Source of the DNA: Chrysomallon squamiferum
Lineage: Eukaryota; Mollusca; Gastropoda; Neomphalida; Peltospiridae
Assembly: GCA_012295275.1 (NCBI GenBank)
Contig: CM022669.1
Coordinates: 1,536,140-1,600,139, forward strand
DNA: 64,000 nt
Direction: 5' to 3'
The notes beneath the pieces were generated by a model, which saw nothing but the letters and a program-made list of their open reading frames with translations, was not told the origin of the DNA and made no database searches. Both the position numbers and the translations under genes were made by a program. Positions within the stretch are counted from its first letter, which is position 1, and each line of letters starts with the position of its first letter. This document shows positions 12,818 through 25,343 of the stretch, in pieces.

Positions 12818-12936
12818 GACCGAAGTTGTGCCTGAAGCCAAGTTCGAAATCTAATTGTCACAACATCCATAACACAGTCAGCCACTGCTGTCTCGCTGGC
12901 ATCGTCAACACAGACCTGAAAGAGAAAGTTTTAGAG
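12818..12936 (+). pseudogene. CAMSAP-like exon, start of CKK domain
   Basis: GPKLCLKPSSKSN followed by HNTVSHCCLAGIVN is close to the family signature 'GPKL(F/Y)KEPS(S/A)KSN...(I/L)(S/A)HCCLAGKVNE'. It is the strongest single piece of evidence for the family. The exon ends in phase 0 at GAG|GTAACA. The next CKK segment (the 'ILFRD.GCQFR.LY' core and the 'GTGPK' loop) was not found before 14131. Confidence 0.88.
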
Positions 12937-13379
12937 GTAACAGTTCATACAGACTTCTAGCTCATACAGCTCATTTACACACAATTATTCTTTCATCTGT
13001 TTTGTGTTTTCTTCTTCTTCTTCTTTTTAAAGACATAAGTAGTTTTTGTGAGTGATTTAAATTTGTTTTCAGGCTTATTGCACTCTTATTAATCTATATT
13101 ATTTTATTATTGTTTGTTATTTTTGTTTCTTTTTATTTTATTCAAATTATGACAAACATTTTTAAAAGTTTTGTTAGAGGATTATCTTTCTGATTTCATC
13201 TGATTGATAGATCATAGATATTTACAGAAATACCTCAGTGGGCAATAAATCTATAGGGTAGGTGTGAGTCTCTATATATGCATTCATCAATAATAATATT
13301 AATTCTATGCCATTTGTTTTTATTGCAAAGCAAAATCAGCTGTAGCTACCTTTGAATTTTTTATGTTGTATCAGATATA

Positions 13380-13500
13380 TATATTTCATTTTTATTTATC
13401 TATTGATTTATTTATTTATCAGTATATTTATCTATCTATTTATTTGTTTGTTTGTTTGTTTGTTTATTTGTTTGTTTACTTGTTTGTTTGTTTGTTTATC
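13380..13500. repeat. degenerate TTTATC/TTTG tetranucleotide tract
   Basis: Interrupted TTTA, TCTA and TTTG tetranucleotide units in the last CAMSAP-copy intron. Confidence 0.85.
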
Positions 13501-14130
13501 TAGGAACTGGCTAAGTCTGATGTTAAACACTTTGTAATTCATACTAGATACTACCACAGATAATTGATAAGAAAGTGTATTTTTATATCATTTTAAATCT
13601 GTCTTCATCTTTATAAATTTGTACATTCCTTAACATGCAGCTCATTAATATAATGTAGAAAATATGCTTTAGCAAATAATGTTTTTACTAATTAGTTACG
13701 TGCTATTAATTTTTTCAAATATAAATTGAAAAATATTTTGGTGAATGTCTATGCTGTCCAAGTGAAATGTTTTTAACAAGACAGAAACATTTGTGCATGT
13801 CAAATGATATAACCTATAACAAGACGTCAATCAATATATTTTAGTGGAGTGATTCAATAGGGACAATAAAAAATGTATCAATATATAATTTCTTATACTT
13901 TAGTTTCAATTTCTTTTCTTATTTTCTTTTTTCTTCTTTTTTTCTTTTTTTGATAATTTATTAATTATTTCAGTGAAATGACTTCTTAAGATTAAAGTAT
14001 GTCAAAGGAAAAAAAAAAAAAAATTAAGAATGTTTCTATGATAAGAAATTATTTAATACTAATCAGTTATTGTTTTATTTATTAATTATCATGTAATAAA
14101 TTAATTAATATTATTTTGTTTTTCTCACAG

Positions 14131-14300
14131 ATATAATTCTGGGGCTAAAAGTTTCACTGACATCAACCAAACATTTATCTGCGTCCATTGATGCTGTTGT
14201 TATTCAGAATTCTCTCTGGAAGGCTGGGAAACCACAGCAACATCAAAGAAAGTCTATTAGGAAGACGTACATCTCACAACACACATCACCATCGTCCTGA
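14131..14300 (+). pseudogene. CAMSAP-like last exon (CKK end) with frame change
   Basis: The exon begins after CTCACAG with YNSGAKSFTDI, matching the family's 'YNSDRKQFSHIPAK'. It continues one frame over with TKHLSASIDAVVIQNSLW, matching 'TLSASVDAITIHSHLW'. The switch falls near 14165. The second frame then runs through a basic tail (KPQQHQRKSIRK) to TGA at 14298. The frame change means either pseudogene decay or a sequencing error. An AATAAA-like signal lies about 160 bases downstream. Confidence 0.82.
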
Positions 14301-16432
14301 CATCATCAGCAGCTGCAGCAGTTGTTGACTGTTTACATCATTGTCTTGGTTACAATTCTAAATGACAAATGTTTTTCTCAATTTATATATATTTTGTTTT
14401 TTTTTTGTTTACTGTTGTTGAAAATATACTATTTCTTTTCTTAATTTCCAAGTTTGAAAAAAAATAAAAAATTATTCTTTCACTTTTTGTTATAGTTTGT
14501 CAGATGCATATAATTTGATATTACAGTTGTTTGTGTAGTCTTTCAAAATATCTAAATATCTGAAAAAATATTTCATACTTAAACAGAATTTGCTTTTGTG
14601 AATTTTTTATATTACCTTTCTTTTATTTATTTATTTATTTTTGTTATATAACCAGGAATAAGATAAACAAAAAGATATATTAGAAATATCACACCTAATA
14701 TATTATTATTACTATGTGGGTAACAAAGAATAGATAGTCTAAATATGAAAGTTGAGTTCTAGAACTGAATGATAAAAATATCAACATTGAAAAATCAGAA
14801 ATTATTTGAAATAATATTTTATTTTTGATCATCATTTTTTCTTTGTGGACCATATTGCTTCTCTATTACATTTTCTAAATATTTGAAAATTTGTCTTTTA
14901 TGATGTACATGAAGAAATTCATGTCATGTTACTTTTTTTGTGATGTCCCATACATTATTCTAGTATTTTTCACTGTTAAAAAACTATTAAATTTTGCTAT
15001 AGTTCTGCTTTTCTGAAAGATACTTTAATAGAAATATGCTGATTTTAAATGTGCTAACTGAAACATTCTAATTTATATATTCTAAATGGGACATCATAGT
15101 TTGTATTTGCCAGTTAAAATTTTATAGTATCAATAAGGCAGTCAGAAAATGTTATTTTAAAGATGTCATTTGAAACATGCTTATTTAAATATGCTAATTT
15201 AAATAAATTTGTATTCATTTAAATTCTTGTATATATCTAGAAATGATGAGCTTAAAATAATCAATCATTTTCAGAACATTCCGATGTTTTAGTCACAGGT
15301 TGTGAAATCAAATCTGTGATGAACACAAGATATTTCAAGTCACTGTGTGTCTGCTGCAAGTTTTGTCAGATGGTCTCATAGAAAGAAATATTTTAGATCA
15401 TGGTTAATTAAAGCTTGTCATTTAAAAAAAAAAAAATTAAATGTAGTCAAAACGGATTTAATCCTATAAAAATGGGTTACTGCATATTGCTTCTTAATTA
15501 TAAATGACTTATTTATTTTAAAAAAAAGAGTTACGTTTTATAACTGTGGAATTTTCCAGTTCTGTTTCATGATGAATTTATGTTCTGTAGTGCTAAATGT
15601 TAAAGAAAAGGAAATTTCAAAGTAAAACTAAAATGTATGGCTACAGAACTCAAGTTTCATTTCACTTTCATACTATTTACATCCATAATGGATGCATGAT
15701 GAACATTCATAACTATACAGATTATATATAAAACAAATTCATTTTTAAAAGTATTTTAGTTATCAACTTAGAAACTAAACCATAGAGAAATCTCTAAACA
15801 CGTATCATTTTGAATCATTTTAGATTGATAATAATATTTAGTAAATTCATCCTTATTATATCCTTAAAAAAATAGTAGATTACATCAAAATAATAACTAG
15901 AAAAATTTACTAATTACAATTTTCATGTAAATTAACACAATTTCATTTAGCTAAATGTAAAGATGTATGTAAAAATATTAATAAAATAATCAACATCTTT
16001 TAAAGTAAATTATTATTGTTATTACTAATATGAATAATTTTAATAAGACTAAGCTGATAATGTTTTTGATTTACTACTTGCAGACAAGCGTTTTATTTAC
16101 AGAAGTTGAAATGTGTATTTGCCTACATTTAATTAACAGAGTTATACTAAATGTTTTTCTTCTAGTCAAGATAAGTATATAGTGAAAAACTGCATTTTTT
16201 AACAACAATGTAAATTTTTGTCACTTAATTTTACTGTGGATCTCATAAAAGCTTGTAGATTTATAACTGGGTTTCTTTGTCCTTGTGGATTTGTATATTA
16301 TTTATTACAAGTCACAGACATCTAAAATACATATTTACACTGATTCATTTTTGTAATTGTTTTTTTCATTATACATTTAATCACATTAAACATTTTTACT
16401 TAATTTTATTTGTTTCTACTTTTTGTATTGTG

Positions 16433-16540
<108 letters not shown>

Positions 16541-16893
16541 TGTAACAACATTATGGGTGATGTTGATCAAACATCTGAGAATTGTTTGTGTGATTACAGC
16601 TTTATTAGCAAACTCTGACTGGATTTTAGAAGTGTTTACTTTTTTGCATTTTGTATTGTGTTTGCATTGAGTTGTAATTCTTAGAGTTGGCTTCCATTAT
16701 TTGTTTGAATTATTGTGTGTTTTTTGTGTTAAAACTGATATTCTGTAAAATACTTCAAATTTTAACACAAAGATCTGCAGAAATTCTTTTTCTTCTTCTT
16801 CTTCTTTTTGTTCTTATTATTATTATTTCAAATTCTGTGCAAAGGTGTAAAATAATATTCATAGCTTCATTATTAACTATCCTAATAGTAATG

Positions 16894-16896
<3 letters not shown>

Positions 16897-16949
<53 letters not shown>

Positions 16950-16950
16950 C

Positions 16951-17008
<58 letters not shown>
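16897..17008. repeat. (ATT)n microsatellite
   Basis: ATT units with one interruption near 16951. Confidence 0.97.
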
Positions 17009-17966
17009 TTTAAATTTAAAGAAAAAATCAGTAGTATTATTTTCTGGGTGTCTTGTTTTAATAAAACTGTTAATTAACAATAATTAATAACATAAAATAT
17101 AATGAGAAAAGTCATGTATGATGTATAAAATAAATAACTGAATAATTAGTAAGAAAATGTGGTAGTTAAATCTAATATTACACTTGTTTATGTTGTAGTT
17201 AGGCGGTGTAGATTAAACTAGGGCTTTTCTTATTTTATATCACCTGGTAGTTTTGCACTTTTCTATTCAAGTAAATCTTCTTCATATTTTATAAAATATT
17301 TGTTTCACTTAAAATATATTATTAAAATGTGTAAAGATTTAAAGGTAAAAGGAAAGCAGATAACACAATGTAAAACAAGTATTTTCATCATGCAGATTTT
17401 CCTCTTTTTTTTTTGATTATTGATATTATAATTAAGTCTATTAATACTTGTCACTGTTTCTGGTGTTATTCAGGACAAAATGAAGAGAATGGCTGTGTAA
17501 TGAAAAAGGAGACAGAAAGTTAAAGTTCAGAAAACAGTTTATATGACAAAGAAATGAAACAACTGGACTGTATTTGCTTGACTAGAGAACATGTCACCTC
17601 TTTTTCACAGAATTATTATACTGGAATTAATGAAGGAACTGAAATGAGTAAAGATGAATTCATTGTCTGATTCATTGTCATTTTTATATAAGCATAAAAA
17701 AGGCCAACAAAAAACACCTGATTAAATCTAATTACTGACAACATTTCTTTCTGAGAAAAGTAAATCCTCTCAACATCTCATCCTGTGTTTGCCAGAGGAT
17801 TGACTTAATTCTGTTTCTAAGAGAAAAAATGAATTTGTATCTGGTTTCATATATTACTGTGAAAACATTGCCAACTTTCTTTATTCCTTGTGCAGTGCAT
17901 AGGCTATATGTTTCAACTCAGGTTTTAGTATTTCTGTGTTTATAATAGGAAAGGTTAGGTTTAGGG

Positions 17967-18009
<43 letters not shown>

Positions 18010-18109
18010 AACAAACAAACAAAACATTAAGGTTATTATTAGCAGTTCCCTCTTGGGTAGGTATATATTTAAATATCTACTTACATCAAAAAGGCCTTTC
18101 ATATCAAAC

Positions 18110-21100
18110 TTTGTACGTAAATAATTACCTATGTAAGCAAGTAAGCTAGCAAGTACGTAAATACTTATCTGAGTAACGAAGTAAGCTATGAAGTACGTAA
18201 ATAATTACCTAAGTAATTAAGTAAGCTAGTAAGTACGTAAATTAGTGCCTAACTAAGCAACTTAACAATTAGGTACTTAAAACATTACCTAAGTAAGAAA
18301 GAAAGCAAGTAAGTACGTAAAAAGTTATGTAAGCTAGTAAGCTAGTAAGTACGTAAATAATTATCTAACTAAGAAGGAATGTATGTAAGGAGGTAAATAA
18401 TTACCTTAGTAAGAAAGAAATTAACTAAGTAAGTTAATAATTGCATACGTAAGCAAATAAGCTATTAAGTACACAAATAATTACCTAATTAAGGAAGAAA
18501 GCAAGTAAGTACGCAGATTATTACCTAACGAAGCAAATAATCTAGTACGTACGTAAATATGTATCTAAGTAAGAACGAAAGAGAGGAAGTTCATAATTAT
18601 TTATCTAATCAAGCAAGGAAGCAAGTAAATACGTAAATAATTATCTAAGTAAGGAAGAAAGAAAGTAAGTACGTAAATTATTACCTAAGTAACGAAGAAT
18701 TCTAGTAACTACGTACATAACTACCTAAGAAAGCAACTAAGATAGTATGTACGTAAAGGATTACGTAGCAAAGAAGAATGTAAGTACTTAAATAATTACG
18801 TAAGTAAGGAAGAACTCAAGTAAGTTCGTACATAATTACCTAAGAAAGTGAGAATGTAAGTAAATACATTAACAATTATCTAAGTAAGAAAGAAAGTACG
18901 AAACAACGTAAATAATTACTAAGTAAGCAGGTAAGGTAGTAAGTACGTAAATACTTTCCTAATAACGAACGATAGATAGTTAGTATATAAATAATTACCT
19001 AACTCAGCAACAAAGAAAGTATTACGTAAATAATTACGTAGGTAAGGAAGAAAGCAATTAAGTAGATAAATAATTACCTAACTAAGCAACTTAACAATTA
19101 CGTAGTTAAATAAATACCTAAGTAAGAAAGGAAGCCAGTAAGTACGCAAATAATTACCTAAGTAAGAAAGAAAGCAAGTAAGTATGTAAATAATTACGTA
19201 AGTAAGAAAGTAAGCTAGTAAGTACGTAAACACTTATCTGAGTTACGAAGTAAGCTATTAAGTATGTAAATAATTACCTAAGTAATCAAATAAGCTAGTA
19301 AGTACATAAATTAGTACCTGAGTAAGAAAGAAAGAAAGTACAAAATTAGTTACCTAACTAAGCAAGGCAGCTATTACGTACCTAAGTAAGAAAGAAAGCA
19401 AGGAAGTACGCAAATAATTACCTAAGTAATGAAATAAACTAATAAGTTCGTAAATAGGTACCTAAGTAAGAAAGAAAGAGAGTAGGTATATAACTAATTA
19501 CCTATCTAAGCAAGTAAGCAAGTAATTAAGTAAATAATTACCTAAATACGAAAGAAAGCAAGTAAGGTCGCAAATAATTACCTAAGTAAGCAAATTAAAT
19601 AGAAAGTACATTAGTAAGTACTTAAGAAAGAAAGAAAGCAAGTAAGTACGAAAATAATTATCTATGTAAGAAAGAAAGTAAGTACGAAAATAATTAGCTA
19701 AGTAAGCAATAAAGCAAGTAAGCACATAAATAATGACCTAAGTAAGCAAGGAAACAAGTAAGTAAGTAAGTGATAATGTAAATAAGTACACTGACAATTA
19801 TCTAAGTTAGAAAGTAAGTAAGTACGTAAATAATGAAGTAAGTTAGCAAGGAAGCGAGTGAACAAGTAAATAGAAACTAATTAAGTGAGAATGTAAGCGA
19901 CAACAAAGTTATCTAAGTAAGAAAGAAAGTAAGTAAGTACTTAAATAATGACCTAAGTAAGCAAGGCAGGAAGTAAGTAGGTAAATGAGAATGCAAACGA
20001 ATATATTAACAATTATGTAAGTAAGAAAGTAAGTAGGTACGTAAACAGTAACCTAAGTCAGTGAGAATGTAAGTAAGAACAATAACACTTATCTACGTAT
20101 GAAAGAATGTAAGTAAGCACATAAATGAAAACCTAAGTAAGCTAGGAAACAAGAAACTAAGTAAGTGATACTGTAAATAAGTAAGAAAGTCTATGTAAGA
20201 AAGTAAGTAAGAACGTAAATAAAGACGTAAGTTAGCAAGGAAGCGAGTATCTAAGTAAGTGAGAATGTAAGAAAGAACATTAACAAATATCTAAGTAAGA
20301 AAGTAAGTAAGTACGTAAATAATGACCTAAGTTAGCAAGGAAGCGAGTCAGCAAGGAAATAGAAATCTATGGAAGTGAGAATGTAAGTAAGTACATTAAC
20401 AATTATCTCAGTAAGAAAGAAAGCAAGTAAGTACGTAAATAATGACCTAATTAAGGAAGGAAGCAAGTAAGTAAGTAAGTGAGAATACATGTGAGTACAT
20501 TAACAATTATCTAAGTCAGAAAGTAAGTAAGTACTTAAATAATGACCTAAGTAAGCAAGGAAGCAACGAACTAAGTAAGTGAGAATGGATGTAAGTTCAT
20601 TAACAATTATCTAAGTAAGAAAGTAAGTAAGGACGTAAATAGTAACCTAAGAAAGTGTGAATGGAAGAACATGAACACTTATCTAAGAAAGAAAGAATAT
20701 AAATAAGCAAGTAAATACTGACCTAAGTTAGCAAGGAAGCGAGTCAGTAAGGAAATAGTAACCAATGGAGGTGAGAATATATTACATTAGCAGTTATCTA
20801 AGTAAGAAAGAAAGTAAGTCAATAGGTAAATGTGGTCCTAAGGAACGAAGGAAACAAGAAACTATGTAAGTGAGAATGTATGTAAGTACATTAACAATTA
20901 TCTAAGTAAGAAAGCAAGTAAGTAAGTATGTAAATAATGACCGAAGTAAGCAGGGAAACAAGTAAGTAATTAAAGGAGAATGTAAGTTAATGTTACATTA
21001 AGAATTATCAAAGTAAGAAAGTAAGGATGTACGAAAATAATGACGTAAGTTAGCATGGAAACGAATAAGTAAGTAAATAGTAACCTAAGTAACTAAGAAT

Positions 21101-22600
21101 GTAACTTAGTACATAAACAATTATGTAAGTAAGAAAAAAGAAAGTAAATAGGTAAATAATGACCTAAATAAGCAGCAAAACAAGAATATATGTAAGTGAG
21201 AATGTAAGTTAGTATGTAAGTGAGAATGCAACGAAGTACATTAACAAATATCTAAGTAAGAAAGTAAGTAAGTTCGTAAATAATGACCTAAGTTACCAAA
21301 GAACAGAATCAGTAAGTAAATAGGAACCTAAGTAAGTGAGAATGTAACTAAGTACATTAACAATTATCTAAGTAAGAAAGGAAGTAAATAAGAATGGAAA
21401 TAATGACCTAAGTTAGCAAGGAAGCGAGTCAGTAAATAAATAGTAACCTAATTCAGTGAGAATGTAAGTAATTACATTATAAATTATCTAAGTAAGAAAG
21501 TAAGTAAGTAAGTTCGTAAATAATGACCTAAGTAAGCAAGGATTCAAGAAACTAATTAAGTGAGTATGCAACTTCGTACATTAAAAATTGTCTACGTAAG
21601 AAAATAAGTAAGTCCATAAATAATGACATAACTAAGCAAGGAAGCGAATAAGTAAGTAAATAGTAACCTAAGTAAGTGACAATGTAACTATGTATATTAA
21701 CAATTACCTAAGTAAGAAAGAAAGTAGGTCCATAGATAAATAATTAACTAAGTAAACAGGGAAACAAGTATCTAAGTAACTGAGAATGAAAGTTAGTACA
21801 TTAACAAATACCTAAGTAAGAAAGTAATTAAGTGCATAAATAATTACTTAATTTACCAAGAAAGAGAGTCAGTAAATAAGTAGTAACCTAATTCAGTGAG
21901 AATGTAAGTAAGTACATTAACAATTATCTCAGTAAGAAAGTAAGTTCGTAAATAATGACCTAAGTTACCAAGGAATCGAATCAGTAAGTAAATAGTAACC
22001 TAAGTAAGTGAGAATGTAACTAAGTACATTAACAATTATCTAAGTAAGAAAGAAAGTAAATAAGAATGCAAATAATGACATAAGTTAGCAAGAATTCAAG
22101 AAACTTATTAAGTGAGAATGCAACGAAGTACATTAACAATTATCTACGTAAGAAAGTAAGTAAGTTCGTAAATAATGACCTAAGTGAGCAAGGAAGCGAG
22201 TCAGTAAATAAATAGTAACCTAATTCAGTGAGAATGTAAGTAAGTACATTAACAATTATCTACGTAAGAAAGTAACTAAGTACATAAATAAGGACCTAAG
22301 TAAGCAAGGAAGCGATTAAGTAAGTAAATAGTAACCTAAGTAAGTGAGAATGTAACTATATCCATAAACAATTATCTAAGTAAGAAAGAAAGTAAGTAAA
22401 TAGGTAAATAAGTACCTAAGTACGGAGCGAAACAAGAATCTATGTAAGTGATAATGTAAGTTAGTACAGTAAAAAATATCCAAGTAAGAAAGTAAGTAAG
22501 TTCGTAAATAATGACCTAAGTTACAAAGGAAGTGAATCAGTAAGTAAACAATCATATTTCATTATTGACGAATTTACTTACTTACTTACTTACTTAGATA
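18110..22600. repeat. hierarchical AAGT-type tandem array, 4.5 kb
   Basis: The whole block is built from degenerate tetranucleotides (AAGT/GTAA with variants). In the left part an ACGTAA landmark recurs at 18115, 18155, 18195 and 18235 (and as ACTTAA at 18275, then 18315), a strict 40-bp period. From about 19.8 kb a longer unit takes over, marked by 'CATTAACAATTATCTAAG', 'AATAATGACCTAAG' and 'GTGAGAATGTAA'. It recurs about every 100-120 bp, with 120 and 104 counted in two cases. All the exact spacings I counted are multiples of four. It has no coding potential. Confidence 0.93.
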
Positions 22601-22623
22601 AGTTAGTAAATAATGACATAAGG

Positions 22624-23086
22624 TGTTGACTGGGATACCACAGCACCAAATCTGAAATTTTAGCCCAATCGAATTTTTAGATTTTTGGCAAAAATGGGTG
22701 TGACCACCAACCTTAGAATCCTCATATCTCAGGAACTACTGGGCCAAATATTGGAGTACATTGACCTTGTGACCTTTGCTATGTCCTTGAAATTGACCGT
22801 TTGGATCACGTGACCTTGAGATGACCTTTATTGAAATTTAATCTCCCACATGTTAACTAAAACATATAAAAGTTTCCTGGGTGTAATATTTTTTGTTTAG
22901 CCACAATACAGATTTAAAACATGCACATACATGAAAATAACACCTTTTCAGCCATTAACATCTGATTAACTAAAACCTGAATGATCAATTCTGGATGCTA
23001 GGAATCACCATCTTTCTTGATCATCGAGTAAACGGTCGGGTTTAAATTTATTTATTTTTGGGGGATGATTTGACATGGAATGACCC
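22624..23086 (+). mobile_element. second, 5'-truncated copy of the TIR element
   Basis: It aligns with 11004-11565 of the first copy ('TGTTGACTGGGAT', 'AAAATGGGTGTGACCACCAA', 'TCTCCCACATGTTAACTAAA'). The left TIR is missing and there are internal deletions. The right end GATTTGACATGGAATGACCC is intact and is followed by TTAA. The left edge abuts the tetranucleotide array. Confidence 0.85.
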
Positions 23087-23384
23087 TTAAATAATTTTTT
23101 CAATAATTCAAACTTTTCTTATAAAAAAAAAAAAAAGAAACATTTTCAACACATTAATTTAAGATCAGTTTCGAAATGAAGATCTTCTTCCTGTTTTCGA
23201 TTGGAAGGTGATCAGAAACAAGTGTTACCACTTTATCTGTGAACATAAAACTTTGAAAAAAGCTTATGAAAAACACAATGTTAAAAGAAACCTCTATGGC
23301 AGATGTCCTTGTTTGCTTCCATCTCGAAGGACATCGCAGAAGAGGCTATACTGAATGGGGATGAGGCCCGAAAAGTCAAGTTCC

Positions 23385-24125
23385 GACTTTATAGGTAATT
23401 AATAAGATCTAAATTGGATTATGGATGCGCTGTGTATGGGTCAGCATTGTGTATGTGTATGTGTATATGCTAGATCCCGTACACAACCAGTGATTTAGGC
23501 TTTGTCTTGGTGCATTGAAAGCATCTGTGCAGAGCTTGAACGTTGACGCACACCAGCCTTGTTTGGATGCTAGACGTGCGAAGCTTTCTCTCCAGTATGC
23601 TGCTAAGATAAAATCTTTACCAACACATGCTGCACATGACACGATATTTTACAACAAATATGTGAGGTTGATGCAAGGCCGAATGCCATTAAAACATTTG
23701 GTTTTCACATCAACAGATTTTAATTGCTTCCAACATTGATTTTTCAAACATTTGGAAACACCTACGCATTTTGTTCTGAGAAATGATAGCACAGATCCTA
23801 TTATATATCATCAATTTTTCATAGAAGTAAAAGAAAGATTCCATGATTTTATCCCTGTTTATACGGATGGATCGCGGGATGGATCTGTGGCTTTTGCTGC
23901 AGTTTTTCCGTCGGACAGTGCGATTCGGCTTCGGTTTTCACTGCTGAAATTCAGACCATTCTTAAAGAAACGAAACAATCATTTGCATCCAAATGCATTA
24001 TTTTCACAACCTCACTTTCGTGTCTTCCCGCTTTACAGAACATGCATTTGGATCATCCCTAGATTGCGATGGTTATACGAAAATGATTCGTATGAGACTC
24101 AAATTTACCATACTGATAATAAACA
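23385..24125 (+). pseudogene. decayed non-LTR retrotransposon ORF2 end (RNase H)
   Basis: The sequence carries the ORF2 part after reverse transcriptase: SKLDYGCAVYGSA, then LCLGALKASVQSLNVDAHQP, then RAKLSLQYAAKIKSLP. An RNase H domain follows with PVYTDGSRDGS (first acidic residue) and, one frame over, FTAEI (glutamate) and FTTSLSCLPAL, where the family normally has TDS, so the third acidic residue is lost. Several frame changes and stops (for example TAG after the HP near 24060) show it is dead. It is truncated at both ends. The RNase H and tail type suggest the I/Nimb-like group; this is an inference from motifs. Confidence 0.82.
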
Positions 24126-24145
24126 AACAAACAAACAAACAAAAA

Positions 24146-24196
<51 letters not shown>

Positions 24197-24198
24197 AT
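24116..24198. repeat. AAAC/AAAT tail of the retroelement
   Basis: Five to six AAAC units followed by about 14 AAAT units lie directly after the retrotransposon remnant, as expected for the 3' tail of this type of element. A short A run and further AAAT units follow at 24218-24285. Confidence 0.85.
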
Positions 24199-24289
24199 GT
24201 TTATAGAAACAAAACTAAAAAAAAAAAAAAAAACTGGTTTGCATGAAACTATTACCATGCTAATAAATATATAAATAAATAAATAACAC

Positions 24290-25270
24290 GCCTTATACTG
24301 TATGATAAAAATATTAAAATGAACAATTGCTACCGCATATGAAATTTTCGAGACAAAAAATATTTTTGACATAAACAGAAAAGCTTAACTATGGCGCTAC
24401 GGGAAGAAGGGGGAATTTATTTTTTAGTAAGATTTTAATGACTCTTATGCATAAAGCTGTTATTATTATCAAGATGTGTCTGGGTATTTTGGTGACAGCT
24501 TGTAATTAATGCTTTAACTAGTTTCCTCCGATGATATTTTATTATATCACGAATCCACAGTGAAAAGAGTTTACATGTTACTGCACGTGAGAAACGTGAC
24601 AACGCATTAACTGAAAATAACAACTTCCGACGCCAGCTTTAAGTAGGTTTTCGTTGGTTGGTCACCTGATCGGCTTGAATCGCCATGAAAGAAATAACAC
24701 ATCGTTCAAAACGATATTACGGTAACTTTTATGATTTATCTTTGGCAGTAAAATTTCTTTCAGAATCACTAGTTATTTCTGTGAGTATAGAAGCAGTTAG
24801 GCGATTTAAATATGACTTTAAAAAAAAACAACATTTGTTAGTATTTTATTTTACAGAGAAGTCAGTAATCGCGAGTCTAATTTCAAACAAAAATTCGTCA
24901 GTTTAATGGGACTGAAACTTTTTGGATGTATATTTTATAGTCATAGTATATATTTCCAACGTGTAAAGCGCAGAATGTGTTCATTACATACATTCAGTTT
25001 CGTGGTAAGTCAACTACATTATTTCACAGTAGATAGTAATAATGTTTTAGCTTGTATTCACTCGACATCAACAAAGTAAACCTACATATCAACATTCTCT
25101 GTATCATTGCATTTCACTTACAAAACAATTTATTTTATTTTCAATATGAATTCTAGAATGAAGATTCTTCCATAAATCGGCAGACGTTTTCACAAGAAAG
25201 AAGAGAAAAACGCAGATAAACCAACATAAGATAAGTACATAAACAAAACTGACGGGTTATTTAATAAAAA

Positions 25271-25343
<73 letters not shown>

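Larger units (their letters stand above)
4301..14300 (+). pseudogene. CAMSAP/Patronin-like gene, exon-depleted copy
   Basis: CAMSAP/Patronin proteins bind and protect microtubule minus ends through a C-terminal CKK domain; an N-terminal calponin-homology domain is also typical. Plus-strand exons with intact GT-AG sites encode pieces of both ends: 5262-5351, 6701-6786 and 7660-7777 for the CH region, 8463-8556 for a linker, and 12386-12448, 12818-12936 and 14131-14300 for the region before and within CKK. Missing are the CH segment between the first two exons, the rest of the CH domain, the long central region with coiled coils, and the core of CKK. The exon at 7660 has an in-frame stop if joined in phase to the previous one, and the last exon changes frame once. 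I read this as an unprocessed, decayed duplicate. A transcribed mini-gene or an assembly collapse is less likely but possible. Tail exons 8463, 12386 and 12818 do join in phase. Confidence 0.7.

Noticed and set aside
24685-24906. 73-codon frame starting MKEITHRSKRYYGN
   Set aside because: No family resemblance, uncertain splicing and a length easily reached by chance.
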